Made by a program: the position numbers and the translations under genes. A stretch of 64,000 nucleotides of DNA from SZUA-584 sp041656035 (GTDB taxonomy: Bacteria > Bacillota > Clostridia > Christensenellales > SZUA-584): positions 14,942 to 78,941 of the forward strand of contig CAZPHS010000008.1 of assembly GCA_964586785.1 (NCBI GenBank), written 5' to 3'. Numbering within the stretch: the first letter of the stretch is position 1; each line of letters opens with the position of its first letter. Shown piece after piece: positions 42,536-51,513 of this stretch. The notes beneath the pieces were generated by a model that was given only the letters and a program-made list of their open reading frames with translations, was not told where the DNA came from and ran no database searches.

Positions 42536-42652
42536 GTCCGCCCGCCGGGCGAACCTGTGTTTGTTATGGCGCGATAGTTATATTCCCCCATTTATGGCTG
42601 CCCTTTTAAAGGGCTAAGGCGCATTTTTGAGTAAACAAAAAGCTCTGATTTC

Positions 42653-42745
42653 GGCGGCCGGGCTGTCATGTCCTTTTTGTGGATTTAGACCCCTTAGCTT
42701 TGCGTCGCCGGTTTTCACCGGGTTTGCCGTTATCGGCTCATAAGC
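42653..42745 (-). ncRNA. c-di-GMP-I (GEMM) riboswitch, minus strand, no clear downstream gene
   Basis: The minus strand contains the GEMM-I landmarks in order: GGCAAACC, a GAAA-capped stem CGGTGAAAACCG, GCGACGCAAAGC, GGGGTCTAAA, and ATGACAGCCCGG closing with GCCG. These match the conserved aptamer that binds c-di-GMP. A minus-strand TATAAA at 42773-42778 is a possible -10. The next minus-strand gene is rho, almost a kilobase away beyond two plus-strand genes and a hairpin. The 42407-42931 gap has no credible protein gene apart from a 24-codon frame. Confidence 0.85.
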
Positions 42746-42847
42746 CATATAACAGGGTTTTTTGTTTGCTTATTTATAACACACAATAGGCAGTTTGAAT
42801 CAGAATAATAAAATATTTTTAAAACAAAATAATACGGTTACAATATC

Positions 42848-42876
42848 TTCACAGCATATCCGCAATATGGTATTAT
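42848..42876 (+). promoter_or_regulatory. Promoter of the MoxR-DUF58-transglutaminase operon
   Basis: TTCACA (42848-42853), a 17-base spacer and TATTAT (42871-42876) stand 56 bases before the ATG. Confidence 0.6.
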
Positions 42877-42931
42877 TACTCCGGATAAATAAAAACGACG
42901 TGAATGCTTTTGTTTTTGGAGGGGTATTTTA

Positions 42932-43879
42932 ATGGATTGTGATAATGTACCGGATTTGCTGCGCAAAATAAAGGACAATATCGATAAGGTTATAATAGGC
43001 AAAGAGCACGTTGAGGATATGGTTTTGGCCGCGCTTATTTGCGGAGGGCATGTGCTTATAGAAGACGTTCCGGGGCTTGGGAAAACTACTTTTGTATCAG
43101 CTCTCGCGCGCTCTTTAAATTTAAGCTTTAAGCGCATACAATTTACTCCCGATGTTTTGCCGACGGATGTAACCGGCTTTACAAGCTTCAACCTAAAAAC
43201 AGGCGAACGTGAAGTTAATTTTGGCGGCGTGATGGCGCAGATTGTTTTGGCGGACGAGATTAACCGCACAAGCCCAAAAACACAATCGAGCCTTTTGGAG
43301 GTAATGCAGGAGGGGCAGGTAACAATTGACGGCGTAAGCTATCCCGTTCCTTTGCCTTTTATCGTTCTCGCCACTCAAAACCCCGTTGAGCACGTCGGAA
43401 CATATCCTCTCCCCGAGGCGCAGCTTGACCGTTTTCTTATGAAGATTTCGATGGGTTATCCAAAAATGAACGAGGAAATTGATATATTAAAGCGTCACAA
43501 GGGCGTGAATCTTCTTGATTCGTTAACGCCCGTCGCAACCGCGGATGATATTATGCGGCTTCGTTCCATACACCGCAAAATAACCTGCGCACAGCCGATT
43601 ATGGAATATATAGTCGCAATTTCAAAAGCGACCCGCAGGCATACAAAAATATCCCTTGGCATCAGCCCGCGCGGTTCTTTGGCGCTTATGAACGCGGCAA
43701 TGGCGAACGCAATGCTGTGCGGCCGTAACTACACAATACCCGATGATGTGCAAGCCATGGCAATGCCGGTTCTGGCACATCGTTTGGCGATAAGCTTTCA
43801 AAGAAGCGAACGTACCGAAACGCCGGAAGCAATACTTGACGAAATATTAAAATCGGTTCAAGTTCCGGGTGTGTCATGA
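42932..43879 (+). CDS. MoxR-family AAA+ ATPase
   Basis: A 315-residue MoxR ATPase. It has the Walker A DVPGLGKTTF (about residue 47), the Walker B VLADEINRTSPKTQSSLLEVMQEGQ (hallmark LADEINR), sensor 1 VLATQNPVEHVGTYPLPEAQLDRF and the C-terminal lid domain. MoxR ATPases act as chaperones for metal or protein-complex assembly, often with DUF58 partners. It overlaps the DUF58 gene by 4 bases. GGAGGGG precedes the ATG. Confidence 0.95.
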   Translation: MDCDNVPDLLRKIKDNIDKVIIGKEHVEDMVLAALICGGHVLIEDVPGLGKTTFVSALARSLNLSFKRIQFTPDVLPTDVTGFTSFNLKTGEREVNFGGVMAQIVLADEINRTSPKTQSSLLEVMQEGQVTIDGVSYPVPLPFIVLATQNPVEHVGTYPLPEAQLDRFLMKISMGYPKMNEEIDILKRHKGVNLLDSLTPVATADDIMRLRSIHRKITCAQPIMEYIVAISKATRRHTKISLGISPRGSLALMNAAMANAMLCGRNYTIPDDVQAMAMPVLAHRLAISFQRSERTETPEAILDEILKSVQVPGVS

Positions 43880-45033
43880 AGCTTATAAAACGGGTTTTCT
43901 ATACGATTATGGCGGCATGTTTGTTAACCGGTCTTTATACCGGTCTTAGGGTATACTATATCGTTTTTTTTACACAGTTTTTTGTTATAATCACCGCGTT
44001 TTCAATTAATCTGTGGACGGTACGCTCTTTTAAATTTCAGCAGCTTATTTCCAGCAAAAAATGTGTGAAGGGTGAAGAAACCATTCTCTCTCTGGAGCTT
44101 ATAAACGAGCGCCCCGTCCCTCTTTCGCTTCTTAAAGTTCACGTAGATGTCGTTTCCCTGCGCGAGAAGGTCGAGCTTACTTTCAGCCTCGCCCCTTTTT
44201 CCGGCAGAAAATTTGAAATACCGATTGCTCTTCCTTACCGCGGCAAATTCAGCGTGGGCATGACGACAATTAAAATAACTGATATTTTTGGACTGGTTAC
44301 GTCCCGCTTTGATATGAGACGCTTGCCGTATTACCGCATGGCGCAGGTAATCGTGCTTCCAAGGGCAAAAGCGGCGGGAACAATTTCGGCGGACATAGTT
44401 GACACCAAGCTGTTTGGCGATGCGTATTTTAGGCTCGCCGAGCACGGAGACAGCGTATCCGGAGCGCGGCCTTATAATGCAGGTGACTCAGCCAAGCGTA
44501 TTAACTGGAAGAAGTCGGCCCAGCAAGGCGCGTTGTTTGTTAAGCAGTATGATTTTCCCGAACGCGAACGAATAAATATACTTGTTGATACGTCGTCTCA
44601 TGGCCTTGCCGACGAAGACGCGCTTATTTATGCCGACACGGTTTGCGAATGCGCCGCAAGCATTTCGTTTCATAGCCTGCTGCGCAGCCGCGCCGTAAGC
44701 ATATTCGCCGACGGCGGCTCGAAACCCGTTGAATGCGAAACGCTTTCCGGCTTTGAAAATGCTCGGCACCATCTTGCGCTGCTGCCCTTTGCCGACCACG
44801 CGCAAGAGGATTTGCTTGAGAAAGCTTACACCAATATACCGCCCGCTTACGCGTTGTTTTTATTGACAAGAGAAGCGTCTCCCAAGCTTATAAATATGCT
44901 GGAAAGCACTTTATTTCTACACAAATCGGTAACGCTTGTGCTTATCGGCGGAGAGAGCGCTTTAAGCCGTATACATACGCTGTATGTTAAGGCGGGCTGC
45001 AATGTGTCGGAGTGCTTAAACGGCATCAGCTGA
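43876..45033 (+). CDS. DUF58 domain-containing membrane protein
   Basis: A 385-residue protein with two N-terminal membrane helices (FYTIMAACLLTGLYTGL and a second) and the DUF58 signature RPYNAGDSAKRINWKKSAQQG (abbreviated: PYNAGDSAKRINWK). DUF58 is a VWA-like partner of MoxR ATPases. It overlaps the MoxR stop by 4 bases and precedes the transglutaminase gene after about 20 bases, the standard three-gene MoxR operon. Confidence 0.92.
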   Translation: MKLIKRVFYTIMAACLLTGLYTGLRVYYIVFFTQFFVIITAFSINLWTVRSFKFQQLISSKKCVKGEETILSLELINERPVPLSLLKVHVDVVSLREKVELTFSLAPFSGRKFEIPIALPYRGKFSVGMTTIKITDIFGLVTSRFDMRRLPYYRMAQVIVLPRAKAAGTISADIVDTKLFGDAYFRLAEHGDSVSGARPYNAGDSAKRINWKKSAQQGALFVKQYDFPERERINILVDTSSHGLADEDALIYADTVCECAASISFHSLLRSRAVSIFADGGSKPVECETLSGFENARHHLALLPFADHAQEDLLEKAYTNIPPAYALFLLTREASPKLINMLESTLFLHKSVTLVLIGGESALSRIHTLYVKAGCNVSECLNGIS

Positions 45034-45054
45034 CCGAGGTTAAAAAGGTTGAAT

Positions 45055-47343
45055 ATGAAGTTTTTTCAAACAAAGCGCGCCTCCTATATTTCAGACTTTA
45101 TATGCGGCATTCTGCTCGGCGGCGCCGCTTGCGCGGCTGTTTTTCCGTTAATAGGACTTAAAGCTGATATTGGCGGCTGCCTGTTGATTATGACCGCCGA
45201 TGTTTTGCTTGTTTTTATATTTTCACGCAAATGGTGGATATTGCCCGCCCTTATTATATCAGCGGCGATTATAATTCTGCCTGTACTTGCCTTTACCGAT
45301 AATCTTGAAATGTTGATTGACAGCTTCTTTGATTTTATAGAATGGGCTTTCCGCGGTTTCGCCGAAACGTCCGCCCTTTCAAATTTCTTAAATTTAGCTT
45401 TGGCAAGTGTTATCACGGCTCTTCCCATAGCGGCGCTGTCGTATCTTTACTTTAGAAAGCTGTTTGTTTTCGCCGCTCTGCCCCCCATCTCGCTCGCGCT
45501 TATTTTTTGGATGTACTTTAACGGTCTTGAGCTTTTTTTAGACGCATTGGTTTTGCTGCTTGCCGTAACATTTATTTCTTTGGCTAAAATGGTCGGTAAC
45601 AAATCAAACAGGCATTTGTCCGAATCATACAGAATTCCGGGTGTGTACAATCAGCTCTCCGCAATAATAATAATGCCATTTATATTAGTGCTTACATTTT
45701 TGTTTGTTCCTGAAGCCGACGGCGATTTTCGTTTTAAACCGCTGGTCAATATAGTCGACGACTTTCGCGACCTTTTCGGATTTAATGACGATAATCTTCC
45801 CGCGCAGGGCACATTTAACATAAGCGCTTCCGGCTTTTCTCCGCTTGGGCACAGGCTCGGCGGCGATGTGGCGCTGAATAATAAAGTTGTTTTAAGAGTA
45901 ACAACCGCCACCCCCGCGAAGCTTACAGGCGCTGTTTTTGAAACTTATACCGGTACGCAGTGGTACGACTCGCATAAATTAAAGCGATACAGGCTCTCAA
46001 GCCTATTCTGGCAAAATAACAGGCTTGAGGCTTTCGGACTGAATAAACCGACGGCCGCTGACAACGCGAAAACGCTTTACGACTCATTAACCGTGCCGGC
46101 TTCTTTCGAAATATCCGCGGCTTCTTCCGGCACTACACTTTTTTCCGCGGGGCAAATGCATACCATAAAGAGCGATTCTCTCGATATATCAGATGTATTT
46201 TTTAACAGGCAATCGGAGCTATTTGTCTCCGGCGCGCGCCGTTTGTCTTTAAGATACAGCATCGGCACAACGATTTTTGACAGGCATGCCGATGGTTTTG
46301 AAACCAACATGTCCGCGCTTGAAACGGCTATGGAGGGCGCGTTTGACCCGGATTATGAAAGTATTAAAAATATTTATCTGCAGCTTCCCGAGTCTCTTCC
46401 CGACAAAGTATATGACACCGCCAAAAGTATAACGTCGCACATAGCTTCGCCTTACCAAAAGGCCGCAGCAATTGAACGCTGGCTTTCAAAAAACTGCGGA
46501 TATACTCTCTCCCCGGGGACCCCGCCGCAAGAGAGGGATTTTGTTGATTATTTTCTTGAAACGCGCGAGGGCTACTGCGTATACTACGCAAGCGCAATGG
46601 CTATACTCTCCCGATGCGCCGGACTTCCTTCCCGTTATGTAACAGGCTTTTCCCTAAAGCATGACCCTTACTCAAAATCGCCCGAGGCATTCGTAGCCAC
46701 AAACGCCACGGCGCATGCCTGGGCTGAAGTATACTTTAAAGGTATCGGCTGGATTGCTTTTGACGCGACGGATTGGAATTATTACGATAACGCCGAAACG
46801 GAAAATTTGCATATCGGTCAGTCCGGCAATGCGTACAGACCTTCTGAAAATGTTTCTTCCGACGTCTCCTCTGCCGACGCTTTGGGCGACAGTGAAAACG
46901 CCGTAAATACAAGTATCAAGGCCTTAATTCTTTTACTTGTTCTGTTTGTTCTTGCAGCAGCCGCTATTGTATGTGTCCGTTTTGTTAGACTGCTGACGGG
47001 CGCCGAAGGGTTTTACAAACGCCTTTGCCGCAAATATGCCGATTTGGAGAATAGAATGAACGCTTGTTACCGCAGAATTATAACGCAGGCAGGCTTTCTT
47101 AGGATTAAGCTAAAACCCGATGATACGATTGCAAGCTTTGCGCGGCGCGTCGATAAACAGCTTGGCGGAAACTTAATGTATACGGCGTGCGAATCGGTTA
47201 TACGAATACGTTTCGCTCTTCAACCGCCGGCCGATAATGATATAAAGCAATTATGCGCATTCAGCACGGAGCTTGAAAAGAAAATCAGAAAAATTTTAGG
47301 ATTGCGAAGCTATATATGGCGGCGCCTTCTTTTGGGACGCTGA
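45055..47343 (+). CDS. Transglutaminase-like membrane protein (TgpA/DUF3488 type)
   Basis: A 762-residue membrane protein. Six to seven N-terminal helices (to about residue 220) lead to an extracellular transglutaminase core with Cys in REGYCVYYASAMAILSRCAGLPSRY, His in ATAHAWAEVYF and Asp in AFDATDW. One more membrane helix (ALILLLVLFVLAAAAIV, about residue 625) precedes a cytoplasmic C-terminal domain. The ATG at 45055 is preferred; TTG at 45049 is an alternative. As the third gene of the MoxR operon it may cross-link or cleave envelope proteins. Confidence 0.92.
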   Translation: MKFFQTKRASYISDFICGILLGGAACAAVFPLIGLKADIGGCLLIMTADVLLVFIFSRKWWILPALIISAAIIILPVLAFTDNLEMLIDSFFDFIEWAFRGFAETSALSNFLNLALASVITALPIAALSYLYFRKLFVFAALPPISLALIFWMYFNGLELFLDALVLLLAVTFISLAKMVGNKSNRHLSESYRIPGVYNQLSAIIIMPFILVLTFLFVPEADGDFRFKPLVNIVDDFRDLFGFNDDNLPAQGTFNISASGFSPLGHRLGGDVALNNKVVLRVTTATPAKLTGAVFETYTGTQWYDSHKLKRYRLSSLFWQNNRLEAFGLNKPTAADNAKTLYDSLTVPASFEISAASSGTTLFSAGQMHTIKSDSLDISDVFFNRQSELFVSGARRLSLRYSIGTTIFDRHADGFETNMSALETAMEGAFDPDYESIKNIYLQLPESLPDKVYDTAKSITSHIASPYQKAAAIERWLSKNCGYTLSPGTPPQERDFVDYFLETREGYCVYYASAMAILSRCAGLPSRYVTGFSLKHDPYSKSPEAFVATNATAHAWAEVYFKGIGWIAFDATDWNYYDNAETENLHIGQSGNAYRPSENVSSDVSSADALGDSENAVNTSIKALILLLVLFVLAAAAIVCVRFVRLLTGAEGFYKRLCRKYADLENRMNACYRRIITQAGFLRIKLKPDDTIASFARRVDKQLGGNLMYTACESVIRIRFALQPPADNDIKQLCAFSTELEKKIRKILGLRSYIWRRLLLGR

Positions 47344-47371
47344 CGCCTTCATTTGAAAACCGAGGTTTTGT

Positions 47372-48082
47372 TTATGGCGTCTGCTTTTTTCCTTCTTCAT
47401 AAGGCCCGATTATGCGTCTTTGCAACGGACCGTTAATCGCAGTACAAACAATAAGCTGGTAAAAAGGAAACAGTATAATTAAGATTACAAAAATAGTATA
47501 GGGAAAGAAAGCTATTGTTAAAAGCGTTGTTATCAGCAGACTGCCGACAATTACCAAGTTTGTTTTCCATTCAGTTACCGACAGAATAAAAGCGTTCTTT
47601 GCAATACCCATGTTGTTTAGCTCAAGCGTCGGAAGAAAAACAAATACGTAGCTGGAAAATAGTACAGCAAAACCAAACAGTAAAAAACCTATAGCTCCGG
47701 TAAATACGTCAAAGCCGTTTTGTCCGTAAGATATACTTAAACTGAGAAAATAATAGCTGGCGAACAGTATTGCCGCGCATAACAGCCCAAAAAGCATTCC
47801 TCTTAAGAAATTCGCTTTAAATTCCTTCCAAAAATCGCTCCACAAAAAGCAGTGCCCTTCGCGCACAAGCTTTATGAGCACACGGTTTAAGCCGCAAAAC
47901 GCCGCGGGTATCGTTATTACGGGAACACAAAACGCGAGAAGTAAAACGTTGAGCGTAACAAGCTTCCACACATGGTTCCAAAGCAAAAAACCAAAACGCT
48001 TAATTCCTTTGTCCGGAGGCGGTTCCATTACTCCCTTACCGGGAGCAAAGCGTTTATTCTTTATCAACTCCGTTATATTCAT
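47372..48082 (-). CDS. YesL-family (DUF624) membrane protein
   Basis: A 236-residue membrane protein with five to six helices, recognised as DUF624 (YesL). Motifs include FGFLLWNHVWKLVTLNVLLLAFCVPVITIPAAFCGLNRV (abbreviated signature NHVWKLVTLNVLL...PVITIPAA) and FWKEFKANFLRG. YesL homologues occur with CUT1 importers in carbohydrate loci, perhaps as accessory proteins; the function is not established. It follows the second permease by 10 bases and ends the arabinoside operon. Confidence 0.85.
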   Translation of the reverse strand: MNITELIKNKRFAPGKGVMEPPPDKGIKRFGFLLWNHVWKLVTLNVLLLAFCVPVITIPAAFCGLNRVLIKLVREGHCFLWSDFWKEFKANFLRGMLFGLLCAAILFASYYFLSLSISYGQNGFDVFTGAIGFLLFGFAVLFSSYVFVFLPTLELNNMGIAKNAFILSVTEWKTNLVIVGSLLITTLLTIAFFPYTIFVILIILFPFYQLIVCTAINGPLQRRIIGPYEEGKKQTP

Positions 48083-48092
48083 ATTACAATCC

Positions 48093-48995
48093 TTAGTTTT
48101 TCATTCCCGTCATAACAATGCCCTCTACAAAGTAACGCTGACCGAAAATATATACTATCACACCCGGCAAAAACGAAAGGGCTGTGGCCGCAAACATACC
48201 GGAGTAATCGGTTTTAAACGAGCCCATGAAAGCGGTTAATCCTAACGCCATGGTAAAGTTCTCCTTAGAAGAGATATAAATTGTTTGCTGCAAAAGATCG
48301 TTCCATGTGGTAATGAAAATTAACAAAGACACAACTATTATCGCCGGCCGGATAGAGGGAACAATAATGCTTGTAAGAGTACGTATGTGACCGGCGCCGT
48401 CTATTGTTGCCGCCTCGTCAAGTTCCCGCGGTATTGTCCTTATAAACTGGCGGATTAAAAATATATTAAAAGCGCCGCCGCCGCAAAGATACGGAAGTAT
48501 AAGCGGCCAGAATGTGTCCGTAAGCCCAAAGCTCGCCCATACTATATAAAGCGGTATAAGCGTTACCATAGTCGGCAGCAGCATTGAACCGACGCAAAGC
48601 GAAAATATAAACGTTTTACCACCAAACCGCAGCCGTCCGAAAGAATAGCCGCACATTACCGCCGTAACTGTACCAAAAATAACGCAAGGAACGCTTATGG
48701 TTAACGTATTCCCTAAATACAGCCAAAAATCAAAAGTAGTCGGCTTTATTACGTAATTAGAAAACAACCATTGTGTCGGTATAAACTGCGGCGGCCATTT
48801 AAATATTTCGAGGCTGTTCATAAGCGAAGAACGGATTATCCACCATAACGGTAGCATAACCAAGGCGGCTAATATTACAACGATAACAAACGTTGTGGCG
48901 TCCGCAATCTTCTGATTCCTTCTTTTGCTTTTTATAGAGCTTCTAAAAAACATTTTTTTCATTTTCTCTGCTGCCTGATTTGCGGTCTGATTCAT
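48093..48995 (-). CDS. Carbohydrate ABC permease, MalG type (CUT1)
   Basis: A 300-residue permease with six membrane helices after a long cytoplasmic N-terminus. The EAA-loop motif is ELDEAATIDGAGHIRTLTSIIVPSIRPAI (hallmark ELDEAATIDGAG), where the ATPase docks. It pairs with the MalF-type permease, with which it overlaps by 4 bases. No ATP-binding subunit is present in this operon, so a shared MsmK-like ATPase elsewhere must power it. The substrate is inferred to be an arabinose-containing sugar. Confidence 0.95.
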   Translation of the reverse strand: MNQTANQAAEKMKKMFFRSSIKSKRRNQKIADATTFVIVVILAALVMLPLWWIIRSSLMNSLEIFKWPPQFIPTQWLFSNYVIKPTTFDFWLYLGNTLTISVPCVIFGTVTAVMCGYSFGRLRFGGKTFIFSLCVGSMLLPTMVTLIPLYIVWASFGLTDTFWPLILPYLCGGGAFNIFLIRQFIRTIPRELDEAATIDGAGHIRTLTSIIVPSIRPAIIVVSLLIFITTWNDLLQQTIYISSKENFTMALGLTAFMGSFKTDYSGMFAATALSFLPGVIVYIFGQRYFVEGIVMTGMKN

Positions 48996-49933
48996 TTTTT
49001 ATCATCTCCAGCCTCATTAAATATCCACTTTTTCGATGTGGCGAACAATATACCGGCTAGTATCGCCGCGACGATAAAAAACACAAACGCAATGGCGCCG
49101 GCCTGTCCTAACTGCCTGCCTCTAAACCCAATCTGGTACATCAAATATGTCATAAACATTGTAGATTTACCCGGACCGCCTTTTGTAACGGCCAATGCGG
49201 GCACGACAACCTGGAGATTAACGACAAGGCTCATCAAAAGATTATAAAAAATAATGGGTGTCATGCAGGGAATAGTAACGTTCCAAAACCGCTGCCAGGC
49301 GTTCGCGCCGTCTATTTCCGCAGCCTCATGATACACCCGGGGCACGTTTTGCAGCCCTGCCATAAATATAACAATAAGGTTGCCCGATGTCCAAACAGCT
49401 ATAAGCGCCAGTGACGGTATGGCAGTGTCCGCGGAAGACAGGAAATAAGATTTCCCCAAGCCTAAACTCACAAGTATATAGTTTAGCAGACCGCCGTCAT
49501 ATCTAAATAAAAACCACCAGCTAATCATTACCGCGGTGGCGGGAAGTATGTACGGAATATAAAATATTGCACGGAAAAATCCGCGTGCGGGCATTTTGCG
49601 ATTTAAAAGCAATGCTATAATCATCGAATAAACTATACTGCCGGCAACGGCGATAAGCGAGAACACTACGGTTACCGTAATCGAGTTTAGAAAATCAACG
49701 CTCGGGCTTTCAAATATATGAACAAAATTATCAAGTCCAATAAAATTGACTGGCGGCAGCGTGCCGCCTTGTATAAAATGGCCAACATTTAGGTCTGTTA
49801 AACTTATACCGAATACGGCCAGTATAGGCAAATAAGTGATAAATGACAAACCAAGAAACGCAGGGATCAACAGCAGATACGCCGTACGCTGTTCTTTTTT
49901 AGCGATTATTGATCTCTTTCTCCTACTTTTCAT
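48992..49933 (-). CDS. Carbohydrate ABC permease, MalF type (CUT1)
   Basis: A 313-residue permease with six helices and a short Lys/Arg-rich N-terminus. The EAA motif is YHEAAEIDGANAWQRFWNVTIPCMTPI (hallmark EAAEIDGANA). It shares the operon and a 4-base overlap with the MalG-type gene. AGGAAG precedes the ATG. With its partner it forms the transmembrane path of the arabinoside importer. Confidence 0.95.
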   Translation of the reverse strand: MKSRRKRSIIAKKEQRTAYLLLIPAFLGLSFITYLPILAVFGISLTDLNVGHFIQGGTLPPVNFIGLDNFVHIFESPSVDFLNSITVTVVFSLIAVAGSIVYSMIIALLLNRKMPARGFFRAIFYIPYILPATAVMISWWFLFRYDGGLLNYILVSLGLGKSYFLSSADTAIPSLALIAVWTSGNLIVIFMAGLQNVPRVYHEAAEIDGANAWQRFWNVTIPCMTPIIFYNLLMSLVVNLQVVVPALAVTKGGPGKSTMFMTYLMYQIGFRGRQLGQAGAIAFVFFIVAAILAGILFATSKKWIFNEAGDDKK

Positions 49934-49970
49934 GTCTTCCTATCCCCACTTTCCCGGATATAAACTAGAC

Positions 49971-50008
49971 GGGGCGCCCGCATACGCATTGTAATTTTCA
50001 GGCGCCCC
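49971..50008. other. Intercistronic stem-loop between binding protein and permeases
   Basis: GGGGCGCC (49971-49978) pairs with GGCGCCCC (50001-50008). The minus-strand side lacks a T run after the stem, so it is likely an mRNA-stabilising or partial-termination element that favours expression of the binding protein over the permeases. Confidence 0.55.
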
Positions 50009-50049
50009 TTTTTCACTACGTTACTTCACAAGAAGCAGTCGTTTCCTTA

Positions 50050-51441
50050 TCAGCCGAGTTCGGCCTGCATCGCGGCACGAACCGATTCGATAACATCCGC
50101 GGCCGTCTTGCTGCCGTTAATCGCTTCCACAAGAGCCGGTTGCAATGTTTTTACCAGTATCTCGTAGGTATTCGGCGTATAGTACCATCCTGTTTGTTTG
50201 GTTACGTTGGTATCCAAGGCAACGTCTACAATAGCCGTTTTGTAAGCTTCGGCCGGTAAAACCGAGCGTAATTCACAATCGTCAACCCACGATTTCAGCA
50301 GAGCCGCATCAGTATACCAATTCAATTTGGTAGGCATCCACCATCCGGCAAGTATGGTGCCAATGTTGTTTTCTTCACTGTTATACCATCTTAAGAAATC
50401 CGCGGCTTCCTCCGCGTACTGCGTCGTGGCGAATACGGCTGTGGGACCGCCAGTGCAGATGGTAGCTTTTTGCTTCATATAAGGAAGCACGGCGACACCG
50501 TAATCAATGCCTTCAAAGCCCGCTCCCCTGTTTCCTGCAGCCCACTGTCCTTCCGTACACATTGCAACGTTTCCTGCTCCCAAAGAGCTGGCAAAGCCAT
50601 TGTCCAAAGTGCCGTCGTTTAACGGCGCAACGTTGTGTACCAAGTGCAGATCGAAAACCTTTTGCATGGCCTCTACAGCTGCATCGTCAAACACTATCGA
50701 TTTGCCGTCTTCCGAGAAGAATTTGCCGCCGTTTGAAAGCGCCCAAACCTCAAGCTGCCATGTATATTGGTTTACATAAGCGCCGTACTGTACTATATTG
50801 TTCTTGTCGAAGCCGTCCTCGCCCGCATTCTTGCCGTTGGCGTCTATCGTCAGCTTCTTGGCAACATCGATAAACTGATCCCATGTCCACGCTTCATCAA
50901 GTGTGGCGGGAGGATATGGTACGCCGGCGTCATCGAACATCTTCTTATTATACCACAACGCGAGTACCTCGTTTGCCGCGGAATAAGCGACGGTGTTGCC
51001 TTCGTATTTGAACGCAAGATAGTCGAGCGGCAGATTACTCTGGCCCGCATATATATCTATCTCGGTAGACAGCAGGCCATCTCTCGCCCAGCCTATAACG
51101 GTGTCTTCCGCAACCATTCCGCAATCCGGCATTCCGCCGGCCAAAGCCATGGTCTGAAGCTTTTCGTTGTATTCATCGCGCCCAATCTGTAACGCTTTAA
51201 CGTATACTTTATCCTGCGAATCATTGTATACGTCCAAAGCTGCCTGAGTTATTTCCTGTTCGGCCGGGTCGCCCCATAATGAGAACGTAATTGTAACTCT
51301 GCTCTCTTGCTCCCCGCCTTTCGTAGGCGCCACGGGGTCTGTCGGTTCATCACCATTACTAGTCTCCGCCGGCCCGCAGGCCGCACTTGCCAGCACTGTC
51401 AGCAGGCAAAGCGCAAAAGCCAACATTCTTTTCAGGTTCAT
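50050..51441 (-). CDS. Sugar-binding extracellular lipoprotein of a CUT1 ABC importer
   Basis: A 463-residue lipoprotein with signal LAFALCLLTVLASAAC (lipobox Cys 22). The mature part is of the SBP_bac_1 type with ITFSLWGDPAEQ, YNEKLQTMALAGGMPDCGMV and KATICTGGPTAVFATT. It is encoded between GH127 and the two permeases, so it should bind arabino-oligosaccharides. The ATG at 51441 is preferred; GTG at 51453 is an alternative that lies too near the AAAGGAA. It is the likely high-copy component of the importer. Confidence 0.9.
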   Translation of the reverse strand: MNLKRMLAFALCLLTVLASAACGPAETSNGDEPTDPVAPTKGGEQESRVTITFSLWGDPAEQEITQAALDVYNDSQDKVYVKALQIGRDEYNEKLQTMALAGGMPDCGMVAEDTVIGWARDGLLSTEIDIYAGQSNLPLDYLAFKYEGNTVAYSAANEVLALWYNKKMFDDAGVPYPPATLDEAWTWDQFIDVAKKLTIDANGKNAGEDGFDKNNIVQYGAYVNQYTWQLEVWALSNGGKFFSEDGKSIVFDDAAVEAMQKVFDLHLVHNVAPLNDGTLDNGFASSLGAGNVAMCTEGQWAAGNRGAGFEGIDYGVAVLPYMKQKATICTGGPTAVFATTQYAEEAADFLRWYNSEENNIGTILAGWWMPTKLNWYTDAALLKSWVDDCELRSVLPAEAYKTAIVDVALDTNVTKQTGWYYTPNTYEILVKTLQPALVEAINGSKTAADVIESVRAAMQAELG

Positions 51442-51513
51442 TACTTTATACACTTCCTTTACTTATTTTTATTATACAACAACTATGCTGTATAAACATT
51501 AATAATCTGATGA

